Part shown: positions 42,410-50,071 of the stretch, piece after piece
How the letters are laid out: the number at the start of each line of letters is the position of its first letter
How positions within the stretch are numbered: position 1 is the stretch's first letter
NCBI RefSeq assembly: GCF_014190805.1
Contig: NZ_JACHVQ010000005.1
Coordinates: 1-64,000, forward strand
Direction of reading: 5' to 3'
Length of the DNA: 64,000 nucleotides
Origin: Flexivirga oryzae
Lineage (GTDB): Bacteria > Actinomycetota > Actinomycetes > Actinomycetales > Dermatophilaceae
The notes under the pieces: model-generated
Told to the model about the DNA's origin: nothing
The model's database searches: none
Seen by the model: only the letters and a program-made list of their open reading frames with translations
Translations under genes and position numbers: made by a program

Positions 42410-42964
42410 ATGCCGCAGCAGACGTATTGGAAGGTCCCGTTTGAGTGGACAGCGACCACGCCCCCACCGGACGATGCCTTACCCGCGGGTTGGTCGTGGC
42501 GTGACGGGACAACGTTGGCGGCGCCGGTCGGGCTGGTCGGCGAAGTGCTGGCGAACTCGCCAGGGCCGGAGGATCGCCGAGCGGTCGACCAACTCGGAGC
42601 CGACGAAGCCGCCCGTCGGCTCGTTGCCCTGGCTCCGGGGTTCAGCTACCTACCGAGCTGTTGGCACGTCCTGATGGTGCGGCGGTCGATGGCAGGTTTC
42701 GTACTGCCTGTCATCTACGACGGTTGCGCCCGCGACGGTCTCGACGAAGCAACGATCTACCACATGGGGGTCGCGCCCGCATATCGCAGTCAGGGCATCG
42801 GACGACTCCTACTGCGCCACGCCACGCAGGCGCTTGTCAACCACGGCATCTGGCGGGCGTACTGCGATACGCCTTCGAATGACTACCCGATGATCCACCT
42901 GTTCGAGACTGAGAGGTGGAAGCGCCTCCCCGATCACGAACGCCCAATCGCCGAACTGGAATAG
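42410..42964 (+). CDS. GNAT-family N-acetyltransferase
   Basis: The 184-residue protein has a GNAT acetyl-CoA site MGVAPAYRSQGIGRLLLRHA (about 118-137) and the following strand-helix. The substrate is unknown. Codon choice is more AT-tolerant than the core genes, and no clear ribosome site precedes ATG 42410, so the start is tentative. Confidence 0.75.
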   Translation: MPQQTYWKVPFEWTATTPPPDDALPAGWSWRDGTTLAAPVGLVGEVLANSPGPEDRRAVDQLGADEAARRLVALAPGFSYLPSCWHVLMVRRSMAGFVLPVIYDGCARDGLDEATIYHMGVAPAYRSQGIGRLLLRHATQALVNHGIWRAYCDTPSNDYPMIHLFETERWKRLPDHERPIAELE

Positions 42965-43265
42965 CCGTAGCTCATGACGGCGGGCCGCACTGCGTCCATC
43001 GGCGGTCGTCACGCTCCGGGTGACGATCCTCAACCGGACAGGACTGCTGGCGTGTCGCGTCCGACAGAGCCGCGGCCTGCTTCCGGAGCTGCGTTGACCT
43101 TCGAGCTGGTCGAACGCCAAGACTGATGGGTTATGGACGCTCAGGTTGTGCGGTTTCACCCACCGGAGGCACCGCTGCAGAAAGGAACCTGCTACGACGG
43201 CCCAACGTGATAAGTTTTGGACGATATTTTTATACGTATGGAGAACCTGTCAAGAAAGTTGAACC
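42965..43265. other. Gene-free stretch ending in a low-GC fic promoter region
   Basis: No convincing ORF, RNA or repeat is seen in 42965-43200. From about 43205 the sequence turns AT-rich, with the palindrome ATACGTAT at 43233-43240 and TTTTTATA before it, then AGAAAG near the fic start. The base composition differs sharply from the flanking DNA. Confidence 0.5.
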
Positions 43266-44357
43266 ATGTCGTGGAGCCCGCAGGTCCCGTACAACGAGCT
43301 ACCGCCGTTGCCGCCGCCTGGTCTGGATCTGGAGCCTAAGCCTGTCCTGAAGGCAACGGTCGAAGCACGCGTGGCTCTGGCGACCCTTGCCGAGGAGGGG
43401 CGGCAGTTACCGAACCCGACCATCCTGATCCACGCCGTACTCCTACTCGAGGCGCAGGCGAGCTCCGAGATCGAGAACATCGTCACCACCGCAGACGAAC
43501 TCTTCAAATACGCCGAGGCCAATGCCGGCGAGCCCGCGGATGCTGCCACCAAGGAGGCTTTGCGCTACCGGGCGGCTCTGTTCGCTGGAGTTAGCGAGAT
43601 CAAGAAGCGTCCGCTGATGAGCTCGACGGCCGCGCGTATCTGCTCGGTCCTGCACGCCCGGGAGATGGCCGTGCGATCCGTACCGGGAACCCGGATCGCC
43701 AACCCGGCTACCCAGGAGGTGGTCTACGCACCGCCGGAAGGTGCCGCTGTGATCTTGGACAAGCTGGGCGACTGGGAACGGTTCGTACACGCAACCGACG
43801 ACCTCGACCCCTTGGTACGCATGGCATTAGCGCACTACCAGTTCGAGGCTGTCCACCCGTTCCATGACGGCAATGGCCGGACCGGGCGCGTAATAAACAT
43901 CTTGATGCTGATCGAAGCCGGCCTGCTCGATGAGCCGATTCTCTACCTGTCCCGGGCCATCATCGAGCGCAAGAACGATTACTACCGGCTGCTGCGGGGC
44001 GTGACTGCTGAGCACGCGTGGATCGACTGGATCCTTTACATGCTCGATGCCGTCACGCGCTCAGCGAACTCCACCGTCCGCAAGATCGATGCGATCCGGG
44101 CGTGCCAGCGCGACATTGCCGGTCGCGCTCGAACGGTGACCAAAGGCGGCCAGAATGCGGCGCTGCTGGAGCTGCTCTTCGAGCAGCCCTACTGCCGCAT
44201 CAACGTGGTGGTGGAACGTTGTGGGGTCTCCCGGCCGACGGCGGCAAACTGGCTGCACGCTCTCGCTGGTGCGGGGCTGCTGCGCGAAGTGAAGCACGGC
44301 AAGGAGGTGCTGTTCGTCAATCACGAGTTCCTCGAGGTGCTGATCCGCGCCGAGTAG
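43266..44357 (+). CDS. Fic family protein (AMP transferase type, class II)
   Basis: The 363-residue protein has the full Fic motif HPFHDGNGRTGR at 197-208 with catalytic His197. An N-terminal inhibitory helix SSEIEN (66-71, the S-x-x-x-E-N pattern) marks class II self-inhibited Fic enzymes that AMPylate target proteins. An N-terminal DUF4172-like region and a C-terminal winged helix (about 290-350) follow the usual Fic/DUF layout. It may transfer AMP to itself or a partner; no antitoxin gene is adjacent. It lies in an AT-richer accessory segment. Confidence 0.92.
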   Translation: MSWSPQVPYNELPPLPPPGLDLEPKPVLKATVEARVALATLAEEGRQLPNPTILIHAVLLLEAQASSEIENIVTTADELFKYAEANAGEPADAATKEALRYRAALFAGVSEIKKRPLMSSTAARICSVLHAREMAVRSVPGTRIANPATQEVVYAPPEGAAVILDKLGDWERFVHATDDLDPLVRMALAHYQFEAVHPFHDGNGRTGRVINILMLIEAGLLDEPILYLSRAIIERKNDYYRLLRGVTAEHAWIDWILYMLDAVTRSANSTVRKIDAIRACQRDIAGRARTVTKGGQNAALLELLFEQPYCRINVVVERCGVSRPTAANWLHALAGAGLLREVKHGKEVLFVNHEFLEVLIRAE

Positions 44358-44450
44358 TTCCCAGAACTACCTGGATCACGCTGACACGACATTCGCAGCC
44401 CAGGACCTGTCGACGATCACCGCCGACGTCGCAAAACCCGGTCCCGTGCA

Positions 44451-44477
44451 CGATCACCGATCATCGATCATCGATCA
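44451..44477 (+). repeat. Short tandem repeat of CGATCAN
   Basis: Four near-identical 7-bp units (CGATCAC, CGATCAT, CGATCAT, CGATCA) run head to tail between fic and a hairpin. Confidence 0.7.
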
Positions 44478-44483
44478 AGGACC

Positions 44484-44500
44484 GTCACGCGGAGCGTGAC
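44484..44500 (+). terminator. Small hairpin after fic
   Basis: GTCACGC-GGA-GCGTGAC, 7-bp stem with a 3-nt loop. It could terminate fic, but it lacks a U tract and is 126 nt after the stop. Confidence 0.35.
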
Positions 44501-44560
44501 CGTCACCGATCGGCTGATCGGGAGTGATGCTGTCGCACCCGGGGTGAACACCACCATCTA

Positions 44561-44640
44561 CCCTGATCGCACGCGTCGCCAACGGTTACGTGGTGCGGTA
44601 CCGCGCAGCTGCGCCTGCCGCTCCGACGCCGGACTCATGA
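44561..44640 (+). pseudogene. Remnant of a lipoprotein paralogue
   Basis: Positions 44561-44610 match 41682-41731 of the lipoprotein gene with about six substitutions in 50 nt, in the same reading frame (ANGYVVRYRAA versus ANGYVVWYRAA), and run to a stop at 44638. No start or other part of the gene is nearby, so it is a fragment of a duplicated or rearranged copy. Confidence 0.6.
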
Positions 44641-45066
44641 CTCGGCCAGGCTGAAGTCGGCGAAGTCGAAGCCGGGGGAGACGATGCAGGCGACGAGGGT
44701 GGCGCGGTCGGGGTCGGCCGGCACGGCGCTCTGCCACTCGCCGGCCGCGACGAGGTGCTGGCCACCGGGGCCGAGCGTCACCGTTTCGGTCTCCGTGGGG
44801 CCGGTGCCCGTGCCGCCGAGCGTCACCCGCGCGGGGCCGCCGCCCTGCCAGATCCACAGCTCCGGGGACCGCACCCGGTGCCAGGCCGACGTCTCCCCGG
44901 GACGCAGCAGGAACAGCACCGACGTCGCCAACGACCGTGTCCCATATTGCGTTTCGACCGTCTGTGGGTGGCGCCACGTCTCGCGGAACCACCCGCCCTC
45001 CGGATGCGGTTGCAACCCCAGGTCTTTCGGGTCCGTCGGAATGGGGTCCGACTGGTATGTCGACAT
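44635..45066 (-). CDS. Cupin family protein (DUF985/Cupin_5)
   Basis: The 143-residue protein matches the Cupin_5 family, with HPEGGWFRETWRH near the N-terminus and a second cupin block WHRVRSPELW. It is a small cytoplasmic beta-barrel whose reaction is not established. It is transcribed toward the fic side and divergent from the DUF4132 gene. Confidence 0.88.
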   Translation of the reverse strand: MSTYQSDPIPTDPKDLGLQPHPEGGWFRETWRHPQTVETQYGTRSLATSVLFLLRPGETSAWHRVRSPELWIWQGGGPARVTLGGTGTGPTETETVTLGPGGQHLVAAGEWQSAVPADPDRATLVACIVSPGFDFADFSLAES

Positions 45067-45149
45067 CTGCCCTCACGGATTCGATGGACGGTCAGGAACA
45101 TTCACCGGTGATCGTAGAGGCAATTACGGTGTCGTCAGGGAGGACGAAG

Positions 45150-48100
45150 ATGACCATGGACCCATCGACCGGCCCGGGTGGACTGCGTGCCGCGCTCGGC
45201 GCGCTCGTCGAACCGCTGGCCGAGGTGCACCCGTGGCTGCCGGCCGCGCTGATCGATTTCGTACTGCACAGCGGCTCCGACGCGGTGCTGATGCTGCTGG
45301 AACCACCTCGCACGGGTTCGTTCGAGAGCGAGGAGCAGCGGCGACAGGATCGGCTGCTGCATGCCCGTATCGGCGGCTACGGGACGGGAAGTGTCGAAGC
45401 GGACCGGCGTGCCCAGCGCGGCTTCTACCAGGAGCTGGGAGCGTCGACTCCCGCCATACAGCTGCGGTGGTACCGGGTGCTGGCCGCACTGCACCCGCAG
45501 ACGACGGACGACCCGTTGCCGCTTTCTGCCCTGCTCCACGGTTACGCGAACGCGGTCACCGACGGGCCGTCGTTCGGTCACCCGCAGCTGGAGCGACTGC
45601 TGGAATTCGCCGGCCACCCACCGGTTGCCGTCCTCGGCCGGGCGTTCGCCGCGTCGACCGAGGACGAGCTCTACGGTGTGCGGGACCTGCTCACCGCGAT
45701 GCCCGGCTACGCCGACGCCCTGACCCGCCACCACGACACGGTGGTCGAGTCGATGCGGAACGCCGCCGGGCGGGGCCGCCTCGCCGTCCTGGGCCTGCTG
45801 GAGAGGCAGCCACTCGCCGTGTTGCGGCAGTACCTCCAGGTGCTCGCCGAGTATGCCGTCTCCGGGTCGTCGGAAGTCCGTGCGGCGGCGCAGAAACTGC
45901 TGGCCGAGGCGCCGGCGACCGAGGTCGACGACGCGTTCTGGCGGCTCGCGGCCGACGGCCGGCCGAACGAACGCGCCCACGCCCTCCGTCGCCTGTACGA
46001 ACGCGCGAGTGACCCGGACGCGCGCGAGCGTGTTCTTCTGGCTGCCCGCTCCGACCGGGCCGCGAGCGTCCGCCAGGTCGCGGACGACCTGCCGATCGAG
46101 ACCGCGCCGGTGCAGCTGCCATCGGCGCCGACGACATCGGTCGACTGGCAGGTGAGCCAGTCGCCGGAGTTGAACCTCGCGTTGCGTCAGTTGCGCGACG
46201 ACCTCGACCTGGCGGCCGCCGAGATGAGTCTCACCGCGCCCCGCGGCCGAGCTCCCGGCCCCGACGACCCCGGTGTCCTGGGCAACGACGGTCTGCTGGA
46301 CCTGACCGCCGCCGTGCTGGGCACGGGGACGGGAGCGGATCGGAGCCGGGTCAAGTGGAGGTGGCTCGCCTCGACGACCAGCTTCGAGCGGTTCGCGCAG
46401 AGCGACGGCGTGCAGTTGCCCGCCCTGCTTCGCGCGCTGCAGTGGTTCGGGCTGCTGCGCATCGAGGGCTCGCTGTCCGAATACACGGTGCTCGGCATAC
46501 ACGCCCTGCACGACGCGCGTCCGGAGCCGCCGTCCTTCGACGACGTCGCCCGGGCGCTCACCGACCTCGGGGTCCCGCGGGCGGCCGTGGTCGAAGCCGT
46601 CTGCTTCCAGACCCTGGGCGCGCCGTGGGATCGGGCCGACCTCGCGGGATTCGTCGCTCGGCACCTGCCGACCATCCTGTCGCTCACCGAGGAGACGCAC
46701 GACCGGTCCGCGCTCGGCGACACGGAGGTCGAGCAGCGGGCAGCGGCGACCGAACTGCTCGGCGCCCTGGACGACCCGCCGGAACGTGTTGTCCGGCAGC
46801 TCGGCACGGCGGCCGTCACCGGGCCGCAGCAGATCCAGCGTGCCGCCCGGGCAGCCCTGGGTGACGGTCCGCATGCGGTGGCGGCCGTCGGCAACGCCAT
46901 CGGCCACGGCCGTGCCACGGTGCGCACCGCCGGCGCGCGATGGGCCGCAGAACGGCACCTGTCCGCCGCTGTCCCTGCCCTGGAGCGCGCCGTCCGGGCG
47001 GAACGCAGCGACACCGTCCGAGCGGCCCAGCTCGACGCGCTCGAGGCGCTCGGACGGTCGGTGAGCGAGTACGTGGACCGGGACGCGCTGGTGGGCAAGG
47101 CGCGGGAGTCAGCCGCCGAACCGCTGCCCGACACGCTCGCCTGGTTCCCGTGGCCCGAGCTGCCGGTCGTGCGCTGGGCCGACTCCGGCGCGCCGGTGCC
47201 GCCGGAGGTCATCCGCGCGCACCTGGTGCAGTCGGTGCGGTCCAAGGATCCCCAGCCGGACGTGCTGCTGCGGCGGTATTGCGCGCTCTACGACCCGGCG
47301 GACCGGGAGCGGCTCGGCGACTTCGTGGCCCGGTCGTGGATCGACGCCGATCTGGCCGAGGTGCGGCGTCTCGAGCGGGAGAACGAGCCCATCCTGGACC
47401 CGCGCATCGGTTCGCTGATCGCAGCCAAGGGCGCGCTCGCGGTGGCCGCAGCCTGCGCCGGTGGCGGTGTCACCCCGCTGGTGCAGTCCTACCTCAACGA
47501 GTGGTACGGCATGCGTGCGGCGCAGTGCAAGGCGCTGCTGACCATGCTCGCCTGGGTGGACGACCCGAGCGCGGTCAACCTGTTGCTCGCGGTCGGTCGC
47601 AAGTTCCGGACACCCTCGATCCGCAAGGAGGCTGCAGCGCTCATCGAGGGTATGGCGGAGCGTCACGGCTGGACGCCCGACGAGTTCGCCGACCGGACCA
47701 TTCCGGAGGACGTGACCGGCAGGAAGCTGAAGTCTGTGCAGCGCGAACAGACCGCACGGCTCTACGAGGCGATGGTCTCCGAACGGCTCTGGTCGGTGCC
47801 GGACTGGCGGCGCTTCACCTCGCACCCCGTCATCGCACCCCTGGTGTCCGGGCTCGTATGGCGCGCCGCGCCGTCCGACGGGGCGCAGCCCGTCGTGTTC
47901 ACCGTCGGCCCGGACGGCCGTCCGCTCGCGGTGACCGGCTCGGTCACCGAGCTGCCGCCCGATACGGTCGTCGGCCTCGCGCACGGATCCCGCCTCCCGG
48001 CCGCCGAGGTCGAGGGATGGACGGCCTGGCTGGGCGCTCGCGATGCGGCGCCGGTGCTGTCGCAGTTCGGCCGCGCGGCGTACGTGGTCCCGGACGGGCA

Positions 48101-48482
48101 GCGGCGCAGCACCGAGATCGCCGATTTCACCGGCTGCCTGCTGACCGGATTCACCCTGCGCAATCGAGCGAAGAAGCTCGGCTATCAGCGGGGCCCCACC
48201 CTCGAGGGCGGCTGGTTCGTCCGTTACGAGAAGACCTTCGTCAGCACCGCCGTCACCGTCGCGATCTACTTTTCCGGCAATGTGCTGCCGGAGGATGACC
48301 TGCGGATCGCCTTGACCGACATACGTTTCGAGCGTTCTCGGCCCGGCCGCCCGGCTCGTTTCCTGCGTCTGGAGAAGGTGCCGCCGGTACTGGTGACGGA
48401 GGCGTATCACGACGCCGCCGACATCGCCGGCCGGAAGAACGTCCCGGTCGCCGACTGGCGGGACCGGATCCGTCGGTCCTGA
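45150..48482 (+). CDS. Giant DUF4132 domain protein with HEAT-like repeats
   Basis: The 1110-residue protein has a long helical region of alternating hydrophobic/charged helices (about 100-750) with HEAT-like units (for example ALERAVRAERSDTVRAAQLD). The C-terminal DUF4132-type domain (about 820-1110) contains FTVGPDGRPLAVTGSVTELP and ends with VPPVLVTEAYHDAADI. Related proteins include MolR-type proteins; their function is unresolved. ATG 45150 follows GGGAGG by 7 nt, better than the in-frame ATGs at 45057 and 45084. It is probably cytoplasmic. No gene follows it closely. Confidence 0.8.
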   Translation: MTMDPSTGPGGLRAALGALVEPLAEVHPWLPAALIDFVLHSGSDAVLMLLEPPRTGSFESEEQRRQDRLLHARIGGYGTGSVEADRRAQRGFYQELGASTPAIQLRWYRVLAALHPQTTDDPLPLSALLHGYANAVTDGPSFGHPQLERLLEFAGHPPVAVLGRAFAASTEDELYGVRDLLTAMPGYADALTRHHDTVVESMRNAAGRGRLAVLGLLERQPLAVLRQYLQVLAEYAVSGSSEVRAAAQKLLAEAPATEVDDAFWRLAADGRPNERAHALRRLYERASDPDARERVLLAARSDRAASVRQVADDLPIETAPVQLPSAPTTSVDWQVSQSPELNLALRQLRDDLDLAAAEMSLTAPRGRAPGPDDPGVLGNDGLLDLTAAVLGTGTGADRSRVKWRWLASTTSFERFAQSDGVQLPALLRALQWFGLLRIEGSLSEYTVLGIHALHDARPEPPSFDDVARALTDLGVPRAAVVEAVCFQTLGAPWDRADLAGFVARHLPTILSLTEETHDRSALGDTEVEQRAAATELLGALDDPPERVVRQLGTAAVTGPQQIQRAARAALGDGPHAVAAVGNAIGHGRATVRTAGARWAAERHLSAAVPALERAVRAERSDTVRAAQLDALEALGRSVSEYVDRDALVGKARESAAEPLPDTLAWFPWPELPVVRWADSGAPVPPEVIRAHLVQSVRSKDPQPDVLLRRYCALYDPADRERLGDFVARSWIDADLAEVRRLERENEPILDPRIGSLIAAKGALAVAAACAGGGVTPLVQSYLNEWYGMRAAQCKALLTMLAWVDDPSAVNLLLAVGRKFRTPSIRKEAAALIEGMAERHGWTPDEFADRTIPEDVTGRKLKSVQREQTARLYEAMVSERLWSVPDWRRFTSHPVIAPLVSGLVWRAAPSDGAQPVVFTVGPDGRPLAVTGSVTELPPDTVVGLAHGSRLPAAEVEGWTAWLGARDAAPVLSQFGRAAYVVPDGQRRSTEIADFTGCLLTGFTLRNRAKKLGYQRGPTLEGGWFVRYEKTFVSTAVTVAIYFSGNVLPEDDLRIALTDIRFERSRPGRPARFLRLEKVPPVLVTEAYHDAADIAGRKNVPVADWRDRIRRS

Positions 48483-48497
48483 GGGCGACGCCGTCAG

Positions 48498-48740
48498 GGC
48501 GTGCCGGAGTCTCCCCAGTGTCGAGGTATGAGCGGGTATGCCGGTCCCGGCGTGCGTAGGTCTGCACCGGGGGGAGCTATGACCGGGTTTCGGGGTCGGC
48601 GGCGTGCCGGAGTCTCCCCAGTGTCGAGGTATGAGCGGGTATGCCGGTGCCGGTGCGCGTAGGTCTCCACCGGGGGGACCTATGACCGGATATGCCGCCT
48701 AAGGCCGTACGCGACTCCCCACCGGGGGGACCTGTGCACG
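48498..48740 (+). repeat. 103-bp tandem repeat with a third partial unit
   Basis: The unit starting GGCGTGCCGGAGTCTCCCCA at 48498 recurs at 48601, period 103 nt, with only a few differences over the first 90 nt. The motif CACCGGGGGGA then appears a third time at about 48720 (CTCCCCACCGGGGGGACCTG). Each unit has paired G-rich/C-rich blocks that can fold. The rest of 48483-48884 holds an operator and the acyl-CoA dehydrogenase leader. Confidence 0.85.
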
Positions 48741-48813
48741 GCCGCGCGCCGCGCCCGACCCCCGCCCGACCCCCGCCCGCCGACCCGGCACGCCCGGAAG
48801 TTCTCCGGCGATT

Positions 48814-48831
48814 ACTAAGCAAGCGCTTAGT
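48814..48831. promoter_or_regulatory. TetR-type operator of the acyl-CoA dehydrogenase pair
   Basis: ACTAAGC (48814-48820) and GCTTAGT (48825-48831) form a perfect inverted repeat with a 4-nt spacer, 54 nt before the first acyl-CoA dehydrogenase start. Its form fits lipid-degradation TetR regulators; the cognate regulator is not in this neighbourhood. Confidence 0.65.
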
Positions 48832-48884
48832 GAGTCAGCTACTGTTAAGTAGCACACTCACGACCACCGAAGGGTTGCCCGACG

Positions 48885-50066
48885 ATGCGCCTGCAACTGT
48901 CCGACGAGGACGCTGCCTTCCAGCAGCAGATGCGTGACTTCTTCACGACCGAGATCCCTGCCGACCTCCGCGAGCGCTGGGCGTCCGGCGGAGAGGTGAG
49001 CGCCGACGACATACGCGAGTCGCAACGCCTGCTCAACGCCGCCGGTCTCGCCGTCCCGCACTGGCCGGTGGAGTGGGGCGGCAAGGACTGGACCCAGCTG
49101 CAACGGCACCTCTACCTGCAGGAGATGCAGGCTGCCAGCGTGCCGCCGCCGCTCGCGTTCAACGCCAGCATGGTCGGGCCGGTCATCGCGACCTTCGGCA
49201 GCCAGGAGCAGAAAGAGCGCTTCCTGCCGGCCACCGCGAACCTGGACATCTGGTGGTGTCAGGGCTTCTCGGAGCCCAACGCCGGCTCCGACCTCGCGAG
49301 CCTGCGCACCGAGGCGGTGCTCGACGGCGACGAATGGGTCGTCAACGGGCAGAAGACCTGGACCACGCTCGGCCAGCATGCCGACTGGATCTTCGCGCTC
49401 GTGCGCACCGAGCCGGATGCTCCGAAGAAGCAGATGGGCATCTCGTTCCTGCTGATCGACATGAAGACGCCGGGCATCACTGTCCGCCCGATCCAACTGA
49501 TCGACGGCGGCCACGAGGTCAACGAGGTCTTCTTCGACAACGTGCGAGTGCCCGCCGACCAACTGGTGGGGGAGCGCGGCAAGGGCTGGACGATCGCCAA
49601 GTTCCTCCTCGGCAACGAGCGGGTGGGCGTGGCTCCGGTCGGCACCATCAAGCGGGCCCTCGCCAGTGCCAAGGGGTATGCCGCCGCGGCCAGGTCCGGT
49701 GAGGGCACCCTGTTGCAGGAGCCGCTGGTCGCGGCCCGCTTCGCCGAACTCGAGACCCAGCTGGCCGCGCTCGAGCTCACCGTCCTGCGGGTCGCCGCCA
49801 ACTCGCGCGGCGAGAAGCCCGACCCGGCATCGTCGATCCTGAAACTCAGGGGTTCGCAACTGCAGCAGGACGTCTTCGAGTTCACCATCGACATCGCCGG
49901 CCCGGCCTCGCTGGAGTGGCAGCAGCCGGACGACACCGACCTGCAGAGCTGGGCCGCCGTCGCGACACCCACCTACCTCAACTTCCGCAAGGCGTCGATC
50001 TACGGCGGGTCCAACGAGGTCCAGCGCAGCATCATCGCCTCGGGCATCCTCGGACTGAAGGGCTGA
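48885..50066 (+). CDS. Acyl-CoA dehydrogenase, subunit 1
   Basis: The 393-residue flavoprotein has the acyl-CoA dehydrogenase signature (WWCQGFSEPNAGSDLASL, flavin and substrate site) and ends YGGSNEVQRSIIASGILGL. The usual catalytic Glu of the YEGT type is Gly here, as in the heteromeric acyl-CoA dehydrogenases. A second acyl-CoA dehydrogenase gene starts 5 nt later, so the two probably form an alpha2beta2 enzyme like the mycobacterial FadE28/FadE29 type. The substrate could be a steroid or branched acyl-CoA (inference). Confidence 0.88.
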   Translation: MRLQLSDEDAAFQQQMRDFFTTEIPADLRERWASGGEVSADDIRESQRLLNAAGLAVPHWPVEWGGKDWTQLQRHLYLQEMQAASVPPPLAFNASMVGPVIATFGSQEQKERFLPATANLDIWWCQGFSEPNAGSDLASLRTEAVLDGDEWVVNGQKTWTTLGQHADWIFALVRTEPDAPKKQMGISFLLIDMKTPGITVRPIQLIDGGHEVNEVFFDNVRVPADQLVGERGKGWTIAKFLLGNERVGVAPVGTIKRALASAKGYAAAARSGEGTLLQEPLVAARFAELETQLAALELTVLRVAANSRGEKPDPASSILKLRGSQLQQDVFEFTIDIAGPASLEWQQPDDTDLQSWAAVATPTYLNFRKASIYGGSNEVQRSIIASGILGLKG

Positions 50067-50071
50067 CCACC

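Noticed and set aside
48528..48662. 44-codon ORF within the tandem repeats
   Set aside because: Reads only through repeat sequence, Arg/Cys-rich, no family; kept as an observation under the repeat.
48498..48740. CRISPR array
   Set aside because: Units are 103 nt with no short repeat-spacer alternation and no cas genes.
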